Positions 12,322 to 23,599 of a DNA stretch of 64,000 nt are shown piece by piece. How positions within the stretch are numbered: position 1 is the stretch's first letter; every line of letters begins with the position of its first letter. Under the pieces are notes generated by a model. That model was not told where the DNA came from and ran no database searches. It saw nothing but the letters and a program-made list of their open reading frames with translations. This stretch comes from Prinsepia uniflora (lineage: Eukaryota > Streptophyta > Magnoliopsida > Rosales > Rosaceae). The translations under genes were made by a program, and so were the position numbers. The DNA is taken from assembly GCA_032719365.1 (NCBI GenBank), contig CM064861.1, positions 83,324,863-83,388,862 on the forward strand, written 5' to 3'.

Positions 12322-13770
12322 TGGGATACAAGGGAGGTAGAACCTCTCCGACCTGAGCAGAGATAAGTGGTGATTGCTCGGTTTGAGCAGGGTTTAGGAT
12401 TAGTTTGATTCGCACTCCGTGTGGCGGTAGTGCGATGACGATAACGAGGAAGACGACGAGCCACGAGCTGAGAGGATCTCAGTCGTGATGTGCTCATGGT
12501 TGGTTTCTACCACTACACGACGACGAGGATTCGTCGGCTAGTGTAGGTTCTTGGGATTGATGTGGAGATGACAGCTAGGATGGAGATGAACCGGGTGGGA
12601 CCCAGCAGTGGTTGGACTAGACGGGGACTCTATCCCAATAGCGATTGAGATGACTAAGAATGGACGACACAAGTAGTGTAGTGGGGATTAGTGACCGGTT
12701 GGTCAGGTATGGTGTTAGGCATAGCTTTGACTGCAGATCATAGATCAATCCTTTTACAGGACCCCACCCATATACACTCGAATAATACACACAGGGCCCT
12801 GCTCATGTCTAATAGGAATCTTGTCAAACTAGGGATAAACACACAACTCGCTAGTTCATGCCTCTGCCTCTCGAACCTCGATTTTCATGTAAGGGTTTTG
12901 GAGAGTTACAAAACCAAGAAAATGATTGTCCCGATCAAAAAGTCAATATGTTGACCTTAGTCAAAGTCAACCATTAACTTCGACAAAAAAGTCAACCTTT
13001 GACTTCGAGAGTAAAGTGGTCAATTTAATCCAAATTTTCCGATTTTACCCTCGTTGAAGGTCTAGGTCATTACAATTTTGCCCTTGAAAAGTCAAAGAAT
13101 TGACTTTTGACCAAAAAGTTAAAGAACTGATTTTTGACCAAAAAGTCAAAATGTTGACTTTTTGATTGGGACCTCGTTTTGATAATTCGGGAAGGCCACT
13201 ACGAATGTCTCGATCTCCTGAGTACGTTAACAGGTGACATGCCAAAAATGGAGATCGAATAAGTTTGATATAGGTCTAAAGTAGTTAAGGGCATTTTGGT
13301 AATTATGTAAGGAAGGGTAGAATTGTAATTTCATATTTTGAGCATGTGATTCATATGAACAAAGTGTAGAAAGTTCCATAATCCCCTTCCCCCTCCACTT
13401 CCACATCGAATTATTGTCGTAGTTGGTCTTAGACGTCGAGTTAGGGGCTCTGTATCTTGAGACCAGCGCTGACTCAAACGTCGAGTCGGGCTATGTATCT
13501 TGAGTCAGTAACCACTCGGACGTCGAGCTGGGCTCTGTATCCCGATTTATGTGTATGTGTGGATATTGATTAGTCTCATACGTTGAGTTGGGCTCTGTAT
13601 CCTGAGTCAGTAACCACTCGAACATCGAGCTGGGCTCTGTATCCCGAGTGGTGTGTATGTGTGGATATTGGTTAGTCTCATACGTCGAGCTGGGCTCTGT
13701 ATCCTGAGACTAGCGGTATGGTGATGACTCAAAAGTAAGAGGTTTTCAGACGAGAGCAGGGTCGGTTCGC
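12322..13770 (+). mobile_element. Divergent LTR-retroelement fragment
   Basis: 12322-12700 resembles the internal region of family A in style (repeated GGATCC, GTGGACC and GATGACGA words) without an open frame. 12955-13260 carries the LTR-start style of the group: several GTCAAC/TTGACTTTTTGA runs, then a stretch reading CTACGAATGTCTCG...GTTAACAGGTGACATGCC that parallels the GATACGAATCCATAGACAGG block elsewhere. The hairpin array at 13424-13712 follows. I read this as a truncated, diverged member of the same long-LTR group. Confidence 0.4.
13424..13712 (+). repeat. Six-module hairpin array with covarying arms
   Basis: Six modules share a core close to ACGTCGAGCTGGGCTCTGTA. In four the flanks are complementary yet differ in sequence: TGGTCT/AGACCA (13424-13429 with 13460-13465), CTGACTCAA/TTGAGTCAG (13469-13477 with 13500-13508), ACCACTCG/CGAGTGGT (13613-13620 with 13645-13652), TAGTCTCA/TGAGACTA (13673-13680 with 13705-13712). 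Modules 3 (from 13512) and 4 (from 13571) keep only 4-bp pairing and look like recombinants, since the right flank of each fits the arm of another module. The pattern indicates selection or a mutational process that preserves pairing. Confidence 0.8.
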
Positions 13771-13776
13771 TTTTCC

Positions 13777-14390
13777 ATGGCAATTGGAACGGGCCCTGTC
13801 ACTGCACCTGAAGCCCATAAGTCCTCAGCAACAAAACCTGGAACCGCAATAGCAGCTGTAGAAGCTGGAAACACTTCATCAGCTGCACCACCTAATCATG
13901 CTATAACTTTAGCAACTGCACCACCAGAACGTAGATCTACATCAGCTGCACCACCAAAACCTGAAACTACATCAGCTGCACCACCAGAACCTGTATCTAC
14001 ATTAGCAGCACCACTAGACCTAGATCTACATTAGTTGCACCACTAGAACCTGGATATACAACAACTGGATCTCCTCCTCGTGTTACATCTTCAATTAGTC
14101 TACATGTGTTGGTGGAAGAAATAGAGGATAAGCAACTTGAATAGAGGGATCAGACAGTTTAAGATACCTTACATCCAGTTGTGGATAAAGAGGAAGCTTT
14201 TGTAAAAGGAAAAACTACCAAGTGGTTTACATAGTACAATCCACATACTAATGGAGTCAGACCAAGCTTAGATACGAGTATGTTGTTTAGTGATTGTGTG
14301 GTATTCAAGCAAGTAGTTAGAGAATACTGTCTATCAACTATAACATATGTCAAGTACAAGAGGAATGTAAGGTTAAGTATGCAATTAAAA
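13777..14390 (+). pseudogene. MULE transposase fragment: linker and MuDR domain start
   Basis: 13777-14034 is an open alanine/proline/threonine-rich linker (repeated TSAAPPEP-like units). Beyond it a diverged MuDR-type segment can be read at about 14180-14390 (FSDCVVFKQVVREYC, then YVKYKRNVRLSM), matching the plant MULE signature of a phenylalanine-serine-D start, a conserved FKQAV-like helix and a basic strand. An in-frame TAG occurs before it (after KTTKWFT) and frames change between linker and domain. The sequence ends at a terminal-like block, so the zinc-finger and DDE parts are lost. Order and strand match the PB1-like piece at 5818-6121. Confidence 0.6.
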
Positions 14391-14460
14391 CTTTTTATAG
14401 TGTGTATTTTTTGAAATCGATCCTATAGTTTGTGTATTTTTATATAGTTTGTTCTAAATA

Positions 14461-15473
14461 TTATTGGGTGTTAAGTGTTTTCTAAAATTTCATTCAAATT
14501 TTTAATTTTTTGACTAAATTTTTAATATTTTTTTTATCAAAATTGATATTTATATAAATTTAACTATCGATATTTCCGTAAAAAAAACAATATTTTCATC
14601 CTTACTTGTATCTAAAAAAACGTGAAATAAAAATAAAATAAAATAATTAAAAATTCAATTTTTAATTTTAAATATTTTTTTTTTCATGTTTTAATTATTT
14701 TTATTGACATTGTATGTGTGCATTTGTTTTTGACATATGTCACAAGCACCATCATAGACTATTTTCCCCTTTTATTTCTCTCTCCTGTATATTAGAGATA
14801 AACATAGAATATCAAATTCAAATCAAATGATTTATTTGTAATCGACAAAACTTACTCATCCAAAAAAAAAAACCAATGAATGACAATGTAGTGAAAGATC
14901 TGTCACTTGATCCTCCACAGAAATATTTCCACCCAATATTTGATCAAGGATTTTTATATACAAGTTGCCAAAGATTTAAATGGAGAAAAGGTGAGGAGGT
15001 TTTGGGTCATGATAAAGATTTAAATGGAGAAAAGGTGGGGAGGTTTTGGGTCATGTATCAACCATTTATTCTTTGTGGAGCCAACACTGGGCCATTTGAA
15101 GAGAGAAAGTGGCTGCAAACTTACTACTTACAACTTCCTCACATCCCTTCGTCTCAAAAGTTCATATATTGTCATATTTTTTTTTTCTTTTTCAATTGGT
15201 TTTGTGTCTACCATTGCTTTGTGGTCCACCTTTTATCTTGCTAGGGTGCTAATATATTCTCTTAGTAGGCTTTCAAGTTAAGCCGGGGCTAAGATGCTAT
15301 CTAAAAGTAGGGGTCGACGTCAAACGGGGTCGGATAATTGAAAACAGGCAGTTTCATTTAATTTTGATGATCATCAATGTGTTGTTGGGGCTTACGTGCA
15401 ATTTTTTCTACTCTCTCAAGTATTTTACTTTTTATTTTAAATATCATTATAGCAGAAAAATGCCTTAAAAATA
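14461..15473. other. AT-rich spacer with a 44-bp tandem duplication
   Basis: Mostly AT-rich. A 44-bp unit starting GATTTAAATGGAGAAAAGG is present twice in tandem (14973 and 15017). An open frame of 122 codons at 14876-15244 spans it, but I recognise no domain and the duplication is not a multiple of three. Confidence 0.45.
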
Positions 15474-15795
15474 GAAAAAAACTACATATAAGCTCCCATA
15501 TGTTAGAATCGTTACAAACGCATATCCAAACTATCAAAAATTTCAAAATAAGTACCCAACTATATGATTACTAACATTTAACTACTTTTGTCAAGATTTC
15601 CATAAATTTGGCCATTAAAATGTCGCATGTCAAGAACTTTGTACAGCCAGCGATTGATGTAGCAAAAATTAAAGGGTTATTTTTGGGATTTTTAAATAAT
15701 CAATTAATACTCACCCACCCACCTAAAACCCTAAAACCCAAATCTAATCCCAAGTCCCCCTTCCCCCCAAATCGAATTCCTAGCCCAAATAAAAA
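15474..15795 (+). repeat. Left long terminal inverted repeat of the Pack-MULE
   Basis: About 300 bp that matches, in inverted orientation with substitutions and small gaps, 40440-40711. Matching landmarks are CCAAACTATCAAAAATTTCA with its inverse near 40650, GGCCATTAAAATGTCGC with its inverse near 40570, and the CACCCACCCACCTAAAACCC block with its inverse near 40450-40475. Confidence 0.7.
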
Positions 15796-15909
15796 GATTC
15801 ATGGGTGAAAGCTTTGAGGAGGTTAAAACGAATTTTGCAAGCATCAAAACGAAGTAAAAGAACGTAATGGTCAAAACATACACTATCCAAATCAAACTCC
15901 AACTACCAC

Positions 15910-15974
15910 ATGGATAACGAGTTTAAGAAATTTGACATCGTTCAAGACCATTCAGACCACCACTATACCACTAC
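15910..15974 (+). pseudogene. E2 ubiquitin-conjugating enzyme fragment, N-terminal side
   Basis: From an ATG at 15910 the frame reads MDNEFKKFDIVQDHSDHHY. The phrase FxxFDIVxDxSDHHY occurs just before the UBC domain in the large plant E2 group that includes PHO2/UBC24 and UBC23/25/26. It runs straight into the solo LTR at 15975 and the gene continues beyond it at 22613. Taken with the downstream pieces, which are more diagnostic, the assignment is good. On its own this 65-bp piece would be weak. Confidence 0.55.
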
Positions 15975-17656
15975 TGTAAGGACCCCGTCCCAATTTTCGG
16001 GATTAGATTAGTGAATAATGAAGGATTAGTGAGATTAATAGGTGATTAGTTGAGCGAAATCGGATGGACTATGTAAAATGACCGTTTTGACCCTAGATTG
16101 GGCAAAATGTTGACTTTTGACTCGGGGAGTCAAACGTAAGAGGACCGATGACCGTGACGTAGATCAGGACGTCACGAGTCTGTAGACAGGCGACACATCG
16201 AAATCGGACGACGAATGAAAAAGTTATGATTCACGGGATCGAAATCGGGGATTTACGTCTCGAGAATCGAAATATATATTATTTTGATCAGTTGACAGAT
16301 ATTTACGTGGGACCCATGGATGAGTGACAAGTGTCACTCATCCTATTGGTGGCTTCCCTAACAAGTGGATCTAAAGTATTAAAATATTATTATTCTTATT
16401 ATTTTATTAATTTTTCCCCTCTTATTTCTCTCTATTCTTCCCCGCGCATCAGCCCTCATCATTTTCTTTGTTTTCTTCTTCAAACCGTGCACCATCTCTA
16501 TTTTCACCCCAAACAAACACACAGATGCATACCACCCCACTAACCGATCATTTTCTGTGTTATGGTGAGAGACTGAGGACGGTGAGGCCGATGGACGGCC
16601 TGAGATAAGGCGGGGATCACGGCGACACGACGAAGGAAACTTGAACCTATAACCCGTGAACAACCAAACCCAATCCTACATGAACACCCTCCAAAGTTCA
16701 TCTTTTGCTTGTGAAGCCTGAATGGAAGTTGGAGAGGGAGATGAGACGACCCCAACGGTGGCCACGGTAAAGCTCGCGACGGCGAGGTAAGCCCTAGACC
16801 CGTGGGCCCTATTTTCGGGTAAAAAATGGTAGATTGAGTTTTGATGTGTGTTGATCGATTTGGTCGATCCTATTGTGTCCTAGGGATTGAGACGAGTTCG
16901 CAGGGCTTGGATTCGAGGAAAATGGTGGCCGGAAACGAGAGATAACGGCGGAGGAAAGTCGCTGTCACTGTCTGATCATGGGAGGTATGTTCTTGATCGT
17001 TTTTCACGTGTTTTGAGAACATAGATCGATAGGGAATGATGATAGGAACCTATAGGAATTGAAATAATGGAAAAGGGACCAAAATTGAAGGAGATATGGG
17101 ATTGGACCAGTCACGCTGGTCCAGCCGGACCGAATTTACAGTTGGACTGAACCAGTTGGTTTGCACGAGGATAGGGATGAAGTGCCCATGCGCAGCACCT
17201 TTGGGAGGCGCGTGAGGGAGCGTGGCACCTCTTCTGGGAAGTGTTCAACATCACTTTTAATCTATTCATTGTAACGAACATTTTGAGATTGGTTTCATGT
17301 CGATCGGACATCCTTTCGATATAGTTCGGGGTGTCTGAAAGTTTAGGATCGAGTTTAAAAATAGTTAAATATTCGAAAAAATTATGGGGCTTCAATGAGA
17401 GGTTAATGAGGTAGTTAGTAACCCTATAGTATGATTTGGACAGGTTTGGGAGTTCTGGTGATGGTGATTAGCCCGGGAAGGCGTGTGACATGCATATCGA
17501 GACGGTAGCTCGGACGGTCTGTGAGTGGACCTTGTTTTCTAAATTGATGCATGCATAAATGTTTTATATGCGTTTAAATACATGTTTTGAGATGCCTTGA
17601 GTGCATTTGGTTGTGGTAGCTAGTATTTACTTATTTACACGTATTTCGAGGTTTTC

Positions 17657-18427
17657 TGTCAGGACCCAACCCTCCTCGGTCATGACCCGACTCATCTGGC
17701 ACGATATTGACCGATTTGGGCCTCCTTGCCCTTACCCTCACAGTTTTGTTTTCGGGAGCTCAGGGTGCAACTTCGCAGGGGGTCACGCATCATGGAATTG
17801 CACAAGCCTCAACTCGCTTAACTTTGGAGTTCCAACCGAACCCAAAGCCACTGAGCTCCCAAAAGGCCTCGTGCTAGATAAGTGTGTGCCTACACCTTTA
17901 AGGCACACCACCATTCCCCTCCCTGACCATTCCCCCCTCACAGGAATGTGGGATCATTCACTGTTCCTTCCAGGACACGGGTCTTACAATCTACCTCCCT
18001 TACGGCCTAGCGTCCTCGCTGGCACACTTCCTGGTCGGGGTCTGGCTCTGATACCATTTTGTCAGGACCCGACCTCCTCGGTCAGGACCCGACACATCTA
18101 GCACGATATTGTCCGCTTTAGGCCTCCTTGCCCTTGCCCTCAGGGTTTTGTTTTTGGGAGCTCACGGTGCAACTTCCTAGGCGGTCAACCATCATGGAAT
18201 TGCACCAGCCTCAACTCACTTAACTTTGGGGTTCCAACCGAACCCAAAGCCACTGAGCTCCCAAAAGGCCTTGTGCTAGATAGGTGTGTGCCTACACCTT
18301 TAAGGCACACCACCATTCCCCTCTTGCAGCAATGTGGGATCGTTTACCATTCCCTACAGGACACGGTTCTTACAATCTACCCCCTTAGGGCTCAGCATCC
18401 TCGCTGGCACACTTCCTAGTCGGGGCT
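17657..18427 (-). mobile_element. TRIM-like tandem: LTR-internal-LTR-internal
   Basis: Two copies of a unit of about 403 bp start at 17657 and 18060 (TGTCAGGACCCGACC-like), each running through AACCGAACCCAAAGCCACTG and CTAGATAAGTGTGTGCC-type blocks to GGGTCTTACA. Each is followed by CCTCGCTGGCACACTTCC; the first also keeps CTGGCTCTGATACCATTTT. Read on the minus strand, TGGTATCAGAGCCAG is an initiator-Met primer site a few bases after an LTR end. LTRs of about 320-330 bp with a 72-bp internal region fit a TRIM. The second internal part is cut at about 18427. Confidence 0.6.
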
Positions 18428-21229
18428 AATCAGGATTAGTATGGCTAATCGGGAATTAGCCAAGGATTAACGGACGTTCAGGGTGAAATTACGGATTTGA
18501 GCCTGAACGAGGGCGAAAGGTTAACTTTTGACCCGGGAGGTCCGATGACCGAGGACCGTTACGTAGATCGAGTCGATACTAGTTCGTAGACAGATTGCAC
18601 GTTGAAATCAGACGTTCGACGACAACGTTAAGGTTCACGGAAGTTTCAAGGTACTATTCATATTGGTACATTTTACGAGGAAAAAGTGGACTTTTGTCTT
18701 GAGTGGGGCCCATATATTTCCCCTAGGCCCAATGGATGAGTGACAAGTGTCACCCATCCATTGTTTCCCTTACACAAACACATGCAACCACCCCCTCCCT
18801 TTGTGTTCATTTGATCGATCCAAACCCAAACCCAGTGAACCCAAATCCAAACCCTTCCTATCTGCATCCATCTGAGGCCATAAGAGGAGCTGAGGATGAA
18901 TGAGAGGATGAGGAGATGGTGGCAGATGTCGGTGGATTGCACAGCTAAGGTAAAACCTGATTCCCCTGTATGTTTCAAAATTTCAATTTTGGGTTTTGGA
19001 CATTAGGGAGCTTAGATGTTGGTTAGGATGGGTTTCGGGGATTTGTAGGAGGGTTAGGAGAAAGTTTTGGTGGCTGAGGACGACTGAGAAAGCCGAGAAC
19101 GGCGGCTAGAGAGATTTCGGTGGCTACCCACTGAATTCCATTTCCGGCCAAGTTAGCCCAAATCGATCCTCCCAATCTCTTTCTAGTGATACTAGGAACC
19201 TACTAGAACACTTAGGATGAAGCTTTGACCCCTAGAAGTGCCCTAAACCTAGAATGGAAGTTTTGGTTCAAAATGGTTTTTAGAACCAATAGGTTTTAGG
19301 ATTGGTTTCTAGGTTTTGAGGACATGGTTAGATAGGAAATGAAGAGAGGAAGCCATAGGAGTTGGAGTGGATGAAAAAGGATGAAAAATAAAGAAGATAC
19401 AAGGTTGGACCGATCACGTCAGTCAGGGGAACTAGACTGCAAATCGAACCGAACCAGCCAGTTCGGACCCAACTAACCGAAGGACAGGGACGACCTTGTA
19501 GCTGGCATGTGGCCCCCTTTTTGGGGAAGGTTCCAACATGTGAAATCATCTATTCGATGTAACGAACATTTTGGGACTGATTTCACGTCAATCGGACATC
19601 GTTTCGATAGGTTTCAGGGTGTCCCAAGGTTTAGGATCGACTTTAAAAATAGTTAAAAATTCTGAAAATTACGGGGCTTTAATGAGGGGTTATTTAAGTA
19701 GTTAGTAACCCTATATTACGATTGGGATAGGTTTAGAAGTCCCAGTGATGGCGATTGGCCGGGGAAGGGCGTATGGTACGCGTATCGAGGCGGCATCTCG
19801 GATAATCTGTGAGTGGACTTTGGTTTTATAAGATGCATGCGTAAATGTTTTATATGATTTTATGAACATGTTTTGTGATGCCATGAGTGCATTTGTGTGT
19901 GTTCACGTATTTTCACGTACTTCGAGGTTTCGGGCTTATACGGTGCTTATACGTACTATGCTTTCTACGATGGTTTAAATGAAATGGTTTTGGATTTAAA
20001 AAGGATAAACTCTGGCTTGAGACCCATTTGATTTTGTCTCGGGCATGTGACCCTATTGATGACCTACGGGTCTGGGTTGTGGTCGCGACGAGTGTTGTGT
20101 GCACGGCGACGGACGACACGATGCTCGCCCCCAGACTAGGTTGTGTTCCTTCCGGAGAGGTCACGATGCATGTTTCGTTGTCGAGAAGCCACTGGAGGCT
20201 CGACTTCGGAGTGCTGATGGTTTAGGATATCGATCGGTGATGGGCACACCATGATCTAGAGGTGGTCGCGTCGGTTGATTTGTTCACGGTGACATACCAG
20301 GATTGAGAGCGGTCCTGGACAGATGGTTGCATGCATCACTACGATTGGAATCGTGACTGAACTTAAGATATCAGGCACGATGCCCAGTTGATTCATGATT
20401 TCGGGCTTGAGGCACAGTTAGTTTACGTTTATGATTTCGGGTTGGGGACCCTAAATGTATTTTCTGGTTCATGACAGTTTATGGGGACCGGGCATGAATC
20501 CTTTGAAAGGTTTTATGGATGATTTCATATAGATTTTCATATACCATCCTTATTTTCTGGATTGTCTCCTCCAGGGAGGGTCGTTGGCCTGGGTGGACCC
20601 CGGAGTAGTCACGGAGCACTAACTGAGTGGAGTCGCCCCCGTTGGGTACCTTACTTTCAGGAAGGCTTATGGATTGTAACCCCCAAGGAGAATTATTGAT
20701 CTGCAGACATTGACCTAGGTGGACCCTAGAGAGACTTAGGATTTGAGACCCCGGGTAGCACACGTGTAGCTTTAGAAACCGTGACAGGATTGGTTATGTG
20801 ATATGTATATGTTATATGATCGGATTTCTTGTTTTGGGCTGAGTCCCACATGGATTTGGGCAGTGGCTCGTATGATTGGTTTCATTTAAGATTTTGGGCC
20901 AAGGCCCTAATGGTTTGATAAATGGTTTTCAAATGCATGCATACTTTTTAGTGAAGGGTATAGATGCCTTCTTGTGAAAATGTTTTTATTAAATTATTTG
21001 TTTTGTCCGCTCACAGCTTTTAAATGTTTTGACTGCCCTTTAGGTTGATCGCGGATGCAGGCTGTAGCAGAGACCGAGACATCACACTTCTCTTCCTCCT
21101 CCAGATCCTGGCGTACTCTGAAACCCCAAGCGGGCTAAAGTCAGAATTTCCCTTGTCTGACATTCCGTGTCAGATGGGATCAGGGCGCGTCCAACGTTAA
21201 TCCAGGGGGGATTGGGACGGGTCCTGACA
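18428..21229 (+). mobile_element. Family A LTR inside the nested insert
   Basis: It begins CTAATCAGGATTAGTATGGC-like, a few bases inside the usual LTR start, and follows all family A blocks to the end GGGACGGGTCCTGACA. It lacks a clear version of the long GGGN...N'CCC array. Instead, 20030-20300 holds a different stretch with GTCGAGAAGCCACTGGAGGC and neighbouring blocks, which also appears (reverse) at 26780-26990 and 35710-35990. Confidence 0.68.
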
Positions 21230-21299
21230 TTTTCAGTTTTATACGGCGCTTATACATGCTTATGGTTTTGGTAATGGTTTAATGAAATGGTTTTGGATT

Positions 21300-21640
21300 T
21301 GAAAAGGTAAACTTGGGCATGAGACCCATTTGTTTTGGAAACCCTCGAACTTGAAGTCCATTTTAGTTACATTATTGGGCCAGGGGCCCAATTGGTTCGT
21401 GGATTGATTTTGGATTTGGAAATATGGAATTAGGCATGAGACCCATTTGAATTACGAACTCTCGGACTTAGAGTCCATTTGGTTTAATAAGGCATCGGGC
21501 TCGAGGCCCATTTGGTTTACGAAATCGGGCTCGAGGCCCAGTTGGTTTACGAAATCGGGCTTGAAGCCCAGTTGGTTTACATGATCGGGCTTGAGGCCCA
21601 ATTGGGTATGATATCAGGCATAAGTCCCCTTTATGGTTTA
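21300..21640 (+). repeat. GGGN...N'CCC module array in solo LTR
   Basis: Same type of array as 7640-8090, in the outer solo LTR. Arm variants include GGAC/GTCC (21464-21467 with 21473-21476), GGGC/GCCC several times, and GGGCTT/AAGCCC near 21556. Spacer TTGGTTTACGAAATC is conserved between modules. Confidence 0.62.
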
Positions 21641-22612
21641 TAAATGTGTTTTCGGGTTCAGAGACCCTAATTGGATTTGGATTTGGAAACATGGATTTCT
21701 GGTTTCATGACGGTTTATGGGAACCGGGCATGGACCCTTTGAAAGATTTGAAAGGTTTTGAGAATGATTACGAAATGGTTTTTCATATGCCATCCTTTAT
21801 TTATGGATTGTCTCCACCGGGGAGGGTCGTTGGCCTAGATGGACCCCGGAGTAGTCACGAAGCACTAACTGAGTGTAGTCGCCCCCGTGGGGTACCTTAC
21901 TCTCAAGATGGCATATATGGATTATAACCCCTAAGGAGGGTCATTGATATGCGGACATTGACCTGGGTGGATCCTGGGGAGACTTAGGATTTGAGACCCC
22001 GGGTAACACACATGTAGCTTTGGAAACCATGATAGGATTGGGTTATATAATATTTGGTAAACATGATTTATTGGATTTATGAAATGGTTATTGGACTTTA
22101 GAAATGGTATTTCTGTGTTCTATGATTTTGGGCTGAGTTCCCACATATGGTTGATATGTTATGGGTTTGTGTAAATGGATTTGGACAAGGGCCTGTGCGA
22201 TTGGTTTGGGGCTAAGACCCTGTGTTCTATGATTTATATTTCATTGAGATTGGTTTTGGGCTGAGACCCTAATAATGGTTATTAAAGTAAATGGTTTGGT
22301 AAATAGTTTTCGAATGCATGCATACTTTTTAGTGAAGGGCATAAATGTCTTTATGAAATGTGTTTTTATGAACTTATTGATTTTTTTCCACTCATAGTTT
22401 TTAAATGGTTTTAATGTCCTTCAGATTGATCACGGATGAGGGATGTAGCAGAGACCGAGACATCACATTTCTCCATCGGATCCTAGTGCGCTCTGCAGGC
22501 TCGGTTGGGCTGAAGGTTTCGGATTATCCATTTTCTGACACTTCGTGTCAGATGGGAGCATGGCACATCCCGTGTTAATCCCGGGGGGATTGGGATGGGT
22601 CGTGACAACTAC

Positions 22613-22752
22613 CAATAAAAACAGCGTCAGATTCATCCTACGACGCACGAGAAGACCATATAGGAGTGGAAGATGCTACGTCCTTCTAGACGCCATCTAA
22701 GTCAGTGGATTCGAGGTTGAACCCGAAGTTGCACAAAATGAGAAAGTGTGTC
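22613..22752 (+). pseudogene. E2 ubiquitin-conjugating enzyme fragment, middle part
   Basis: It continues the E2 gene after the solo LTR. The last 50 bases code for a stretch close to LNPKLHK-EKVCL, which corresponds to the plant E2 block RxNPNLYxxGKVCLSLL next to the catalytic region. A one-base deletion in the AAAATGAG run shifts the frame and an in-frame TAG occurs earlier. Most of the UBC core between HY and LNP is missing. The reading resumes at 39816 after the Harbinger element. Confidence 0.6.
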
Positions 22753-23049
22753 TAAGGGGGATGTATTCAATTAAGATTTTAATAGATTGTAATCACGTGA
22801 TTTTAATGTAATGAATTTCAGCATGATTTGCAATTACACGATTTTACTTATGATTTTAATAGATTTTAATTACATGATTCTCTTATGATTCACTGGATTT
22901 TTTTGTATTCTCCAAAGAATCAAAAGTTTTGTTTTAGGATTTCATATGAAATAAAAATTATATAATAACATGGATTAATGATGCAATATGAATAAATAAC
23001 CAAATGATAAAAGTAATAACAATAACGTCATGTACCAACTAGACATGGC

Positions 23050-23298
23050 TTAAGCAAAATATAAGTTATTCAAGACGTAATAAACATTTGTTGGATTAAG
23101 CAATTCAACTGCCTTGAATCGAACATTGTCATCCAAGTTTGGTATATCCTTCACAGTATCCCAAATACTATTTTCTATATCTCTTTCTCTTTTCTCCATT
23201 AGAGCATAAATTTTCTCAAAATTGGTGGATATGGTTTCAAGAACTTTGGCTTGATTTGTGGAACCAATTGAGTTAGAACTCTCTTCATACTTGGATCT
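23050..23298 (-). pseudogene. Myb/SANT-like Harbinger protein, C-terminal part
   Basis: Downstream half of the gene whose upstream half lies at 37593-38374. It reads SKYEESSNSIGSTNQAKVLE, then a helical tail with KIYALMEKRERDIENSIWD and a final LNNLYFA before the stop at 23050. Plant Myb/SANT-like proteins of Harbinger elements end in such a helix-rich tail after a basic linker. The LTR element entered at GATCT, and the frame on each side of the target site is the same, so the gene was open across this point at the time of insertion. Confidence 0.68.
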
Positions 23299-23599
23299 TG
23301 TCAGGACCCGTCTCAATCCCCCTAGGATTAACTCGGGACACGCCAGATCCTGTTTGACACAGTGTGTCAGACAAGGGAAATTCCGACTTTAGCCCGCTCG
23401 GAGTTTCAGAGTACGCTAGGATCTGGAGGAGGTATGTGATGTTTCGGTCTTTGCTATAGCCCGCATCCGCGATCAACCTGAAGGACAGTCAAAACATTAA
23501 AAGCTGTGAGTGGACAAAAAAAAGAATATAATAAAAAAAAAATCACAAAAGACATTTATACCTTTCACTAAAAAGCATGCAAGCATTCAAAAAGCAATT

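Larger units (their letters stand above)
5040..14460 (+). mobile_element. Decayed Mutator-like element split by LTR retroelements
   Basis: Two pieces of one plant MULE transposase gene lie in order on the plus strand: a PB1-like N-terminal part (5818-6121) and a MuDR-type part (about 13777-14390). Terminal-like blocks flank them, at 5050-5145 on the left and 14395-14460 on the right; both resemble parts of the block at 1390-1620. The 7.6 kb between the two coding pieces is LTR-retroelement DNA. The DDE catalytic region of the transposase is absent. No 9-bp target duplication could be identified, so the outer limits are approximate. Confidence 0.5.
17657..21229 (+). mobile_element. Nested insert: TRIM-like block joined to a family A LTR
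   Basis: The block is flanked by a 5-bp duplication TTTTC (17652-17656 and 21230-21234), starts TGTCAGGACCC and ends GGGACGGGTCCTGACA. Its left 770 bp is TRIM-like. Its right 2.8 kb (18428-21229) is a family A LTR lacking only its first bases. The outer target duplication shows both parts occupy one insertion site. The simplest reading is a solo LTR whose 5' tip was replaced or invaded by the TRIM-like element. Confidence 0.72.
15975..22607 (+). mobile_element. Solo LTR (family A) with a nested insert
   Basis: It starts TGTAAGGACCCCGTCCCAAT and ends GGGATGGGTCGTGACA, and is flanked by a perfect 5-bp duplication ACTAC (15970-15974 and 22608-22612). After removing the nested block 17657-21229 and one TTTTC copy, about 3.05 kb of a single LTR remains. 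No internal region or second LTR is present, so it is a solo LTR formed by recombination between the LTRs of one element. It sits inside the captured E2 gene piece of the Pack-MULE. Confidence 0.82.

Noticed and set aside
17601..18101. A 166-codon open frame on the plus strand
   Set aside because: It crosses from an LTR into a TRIM-like repeat through a target duplication, so it is not one gene.
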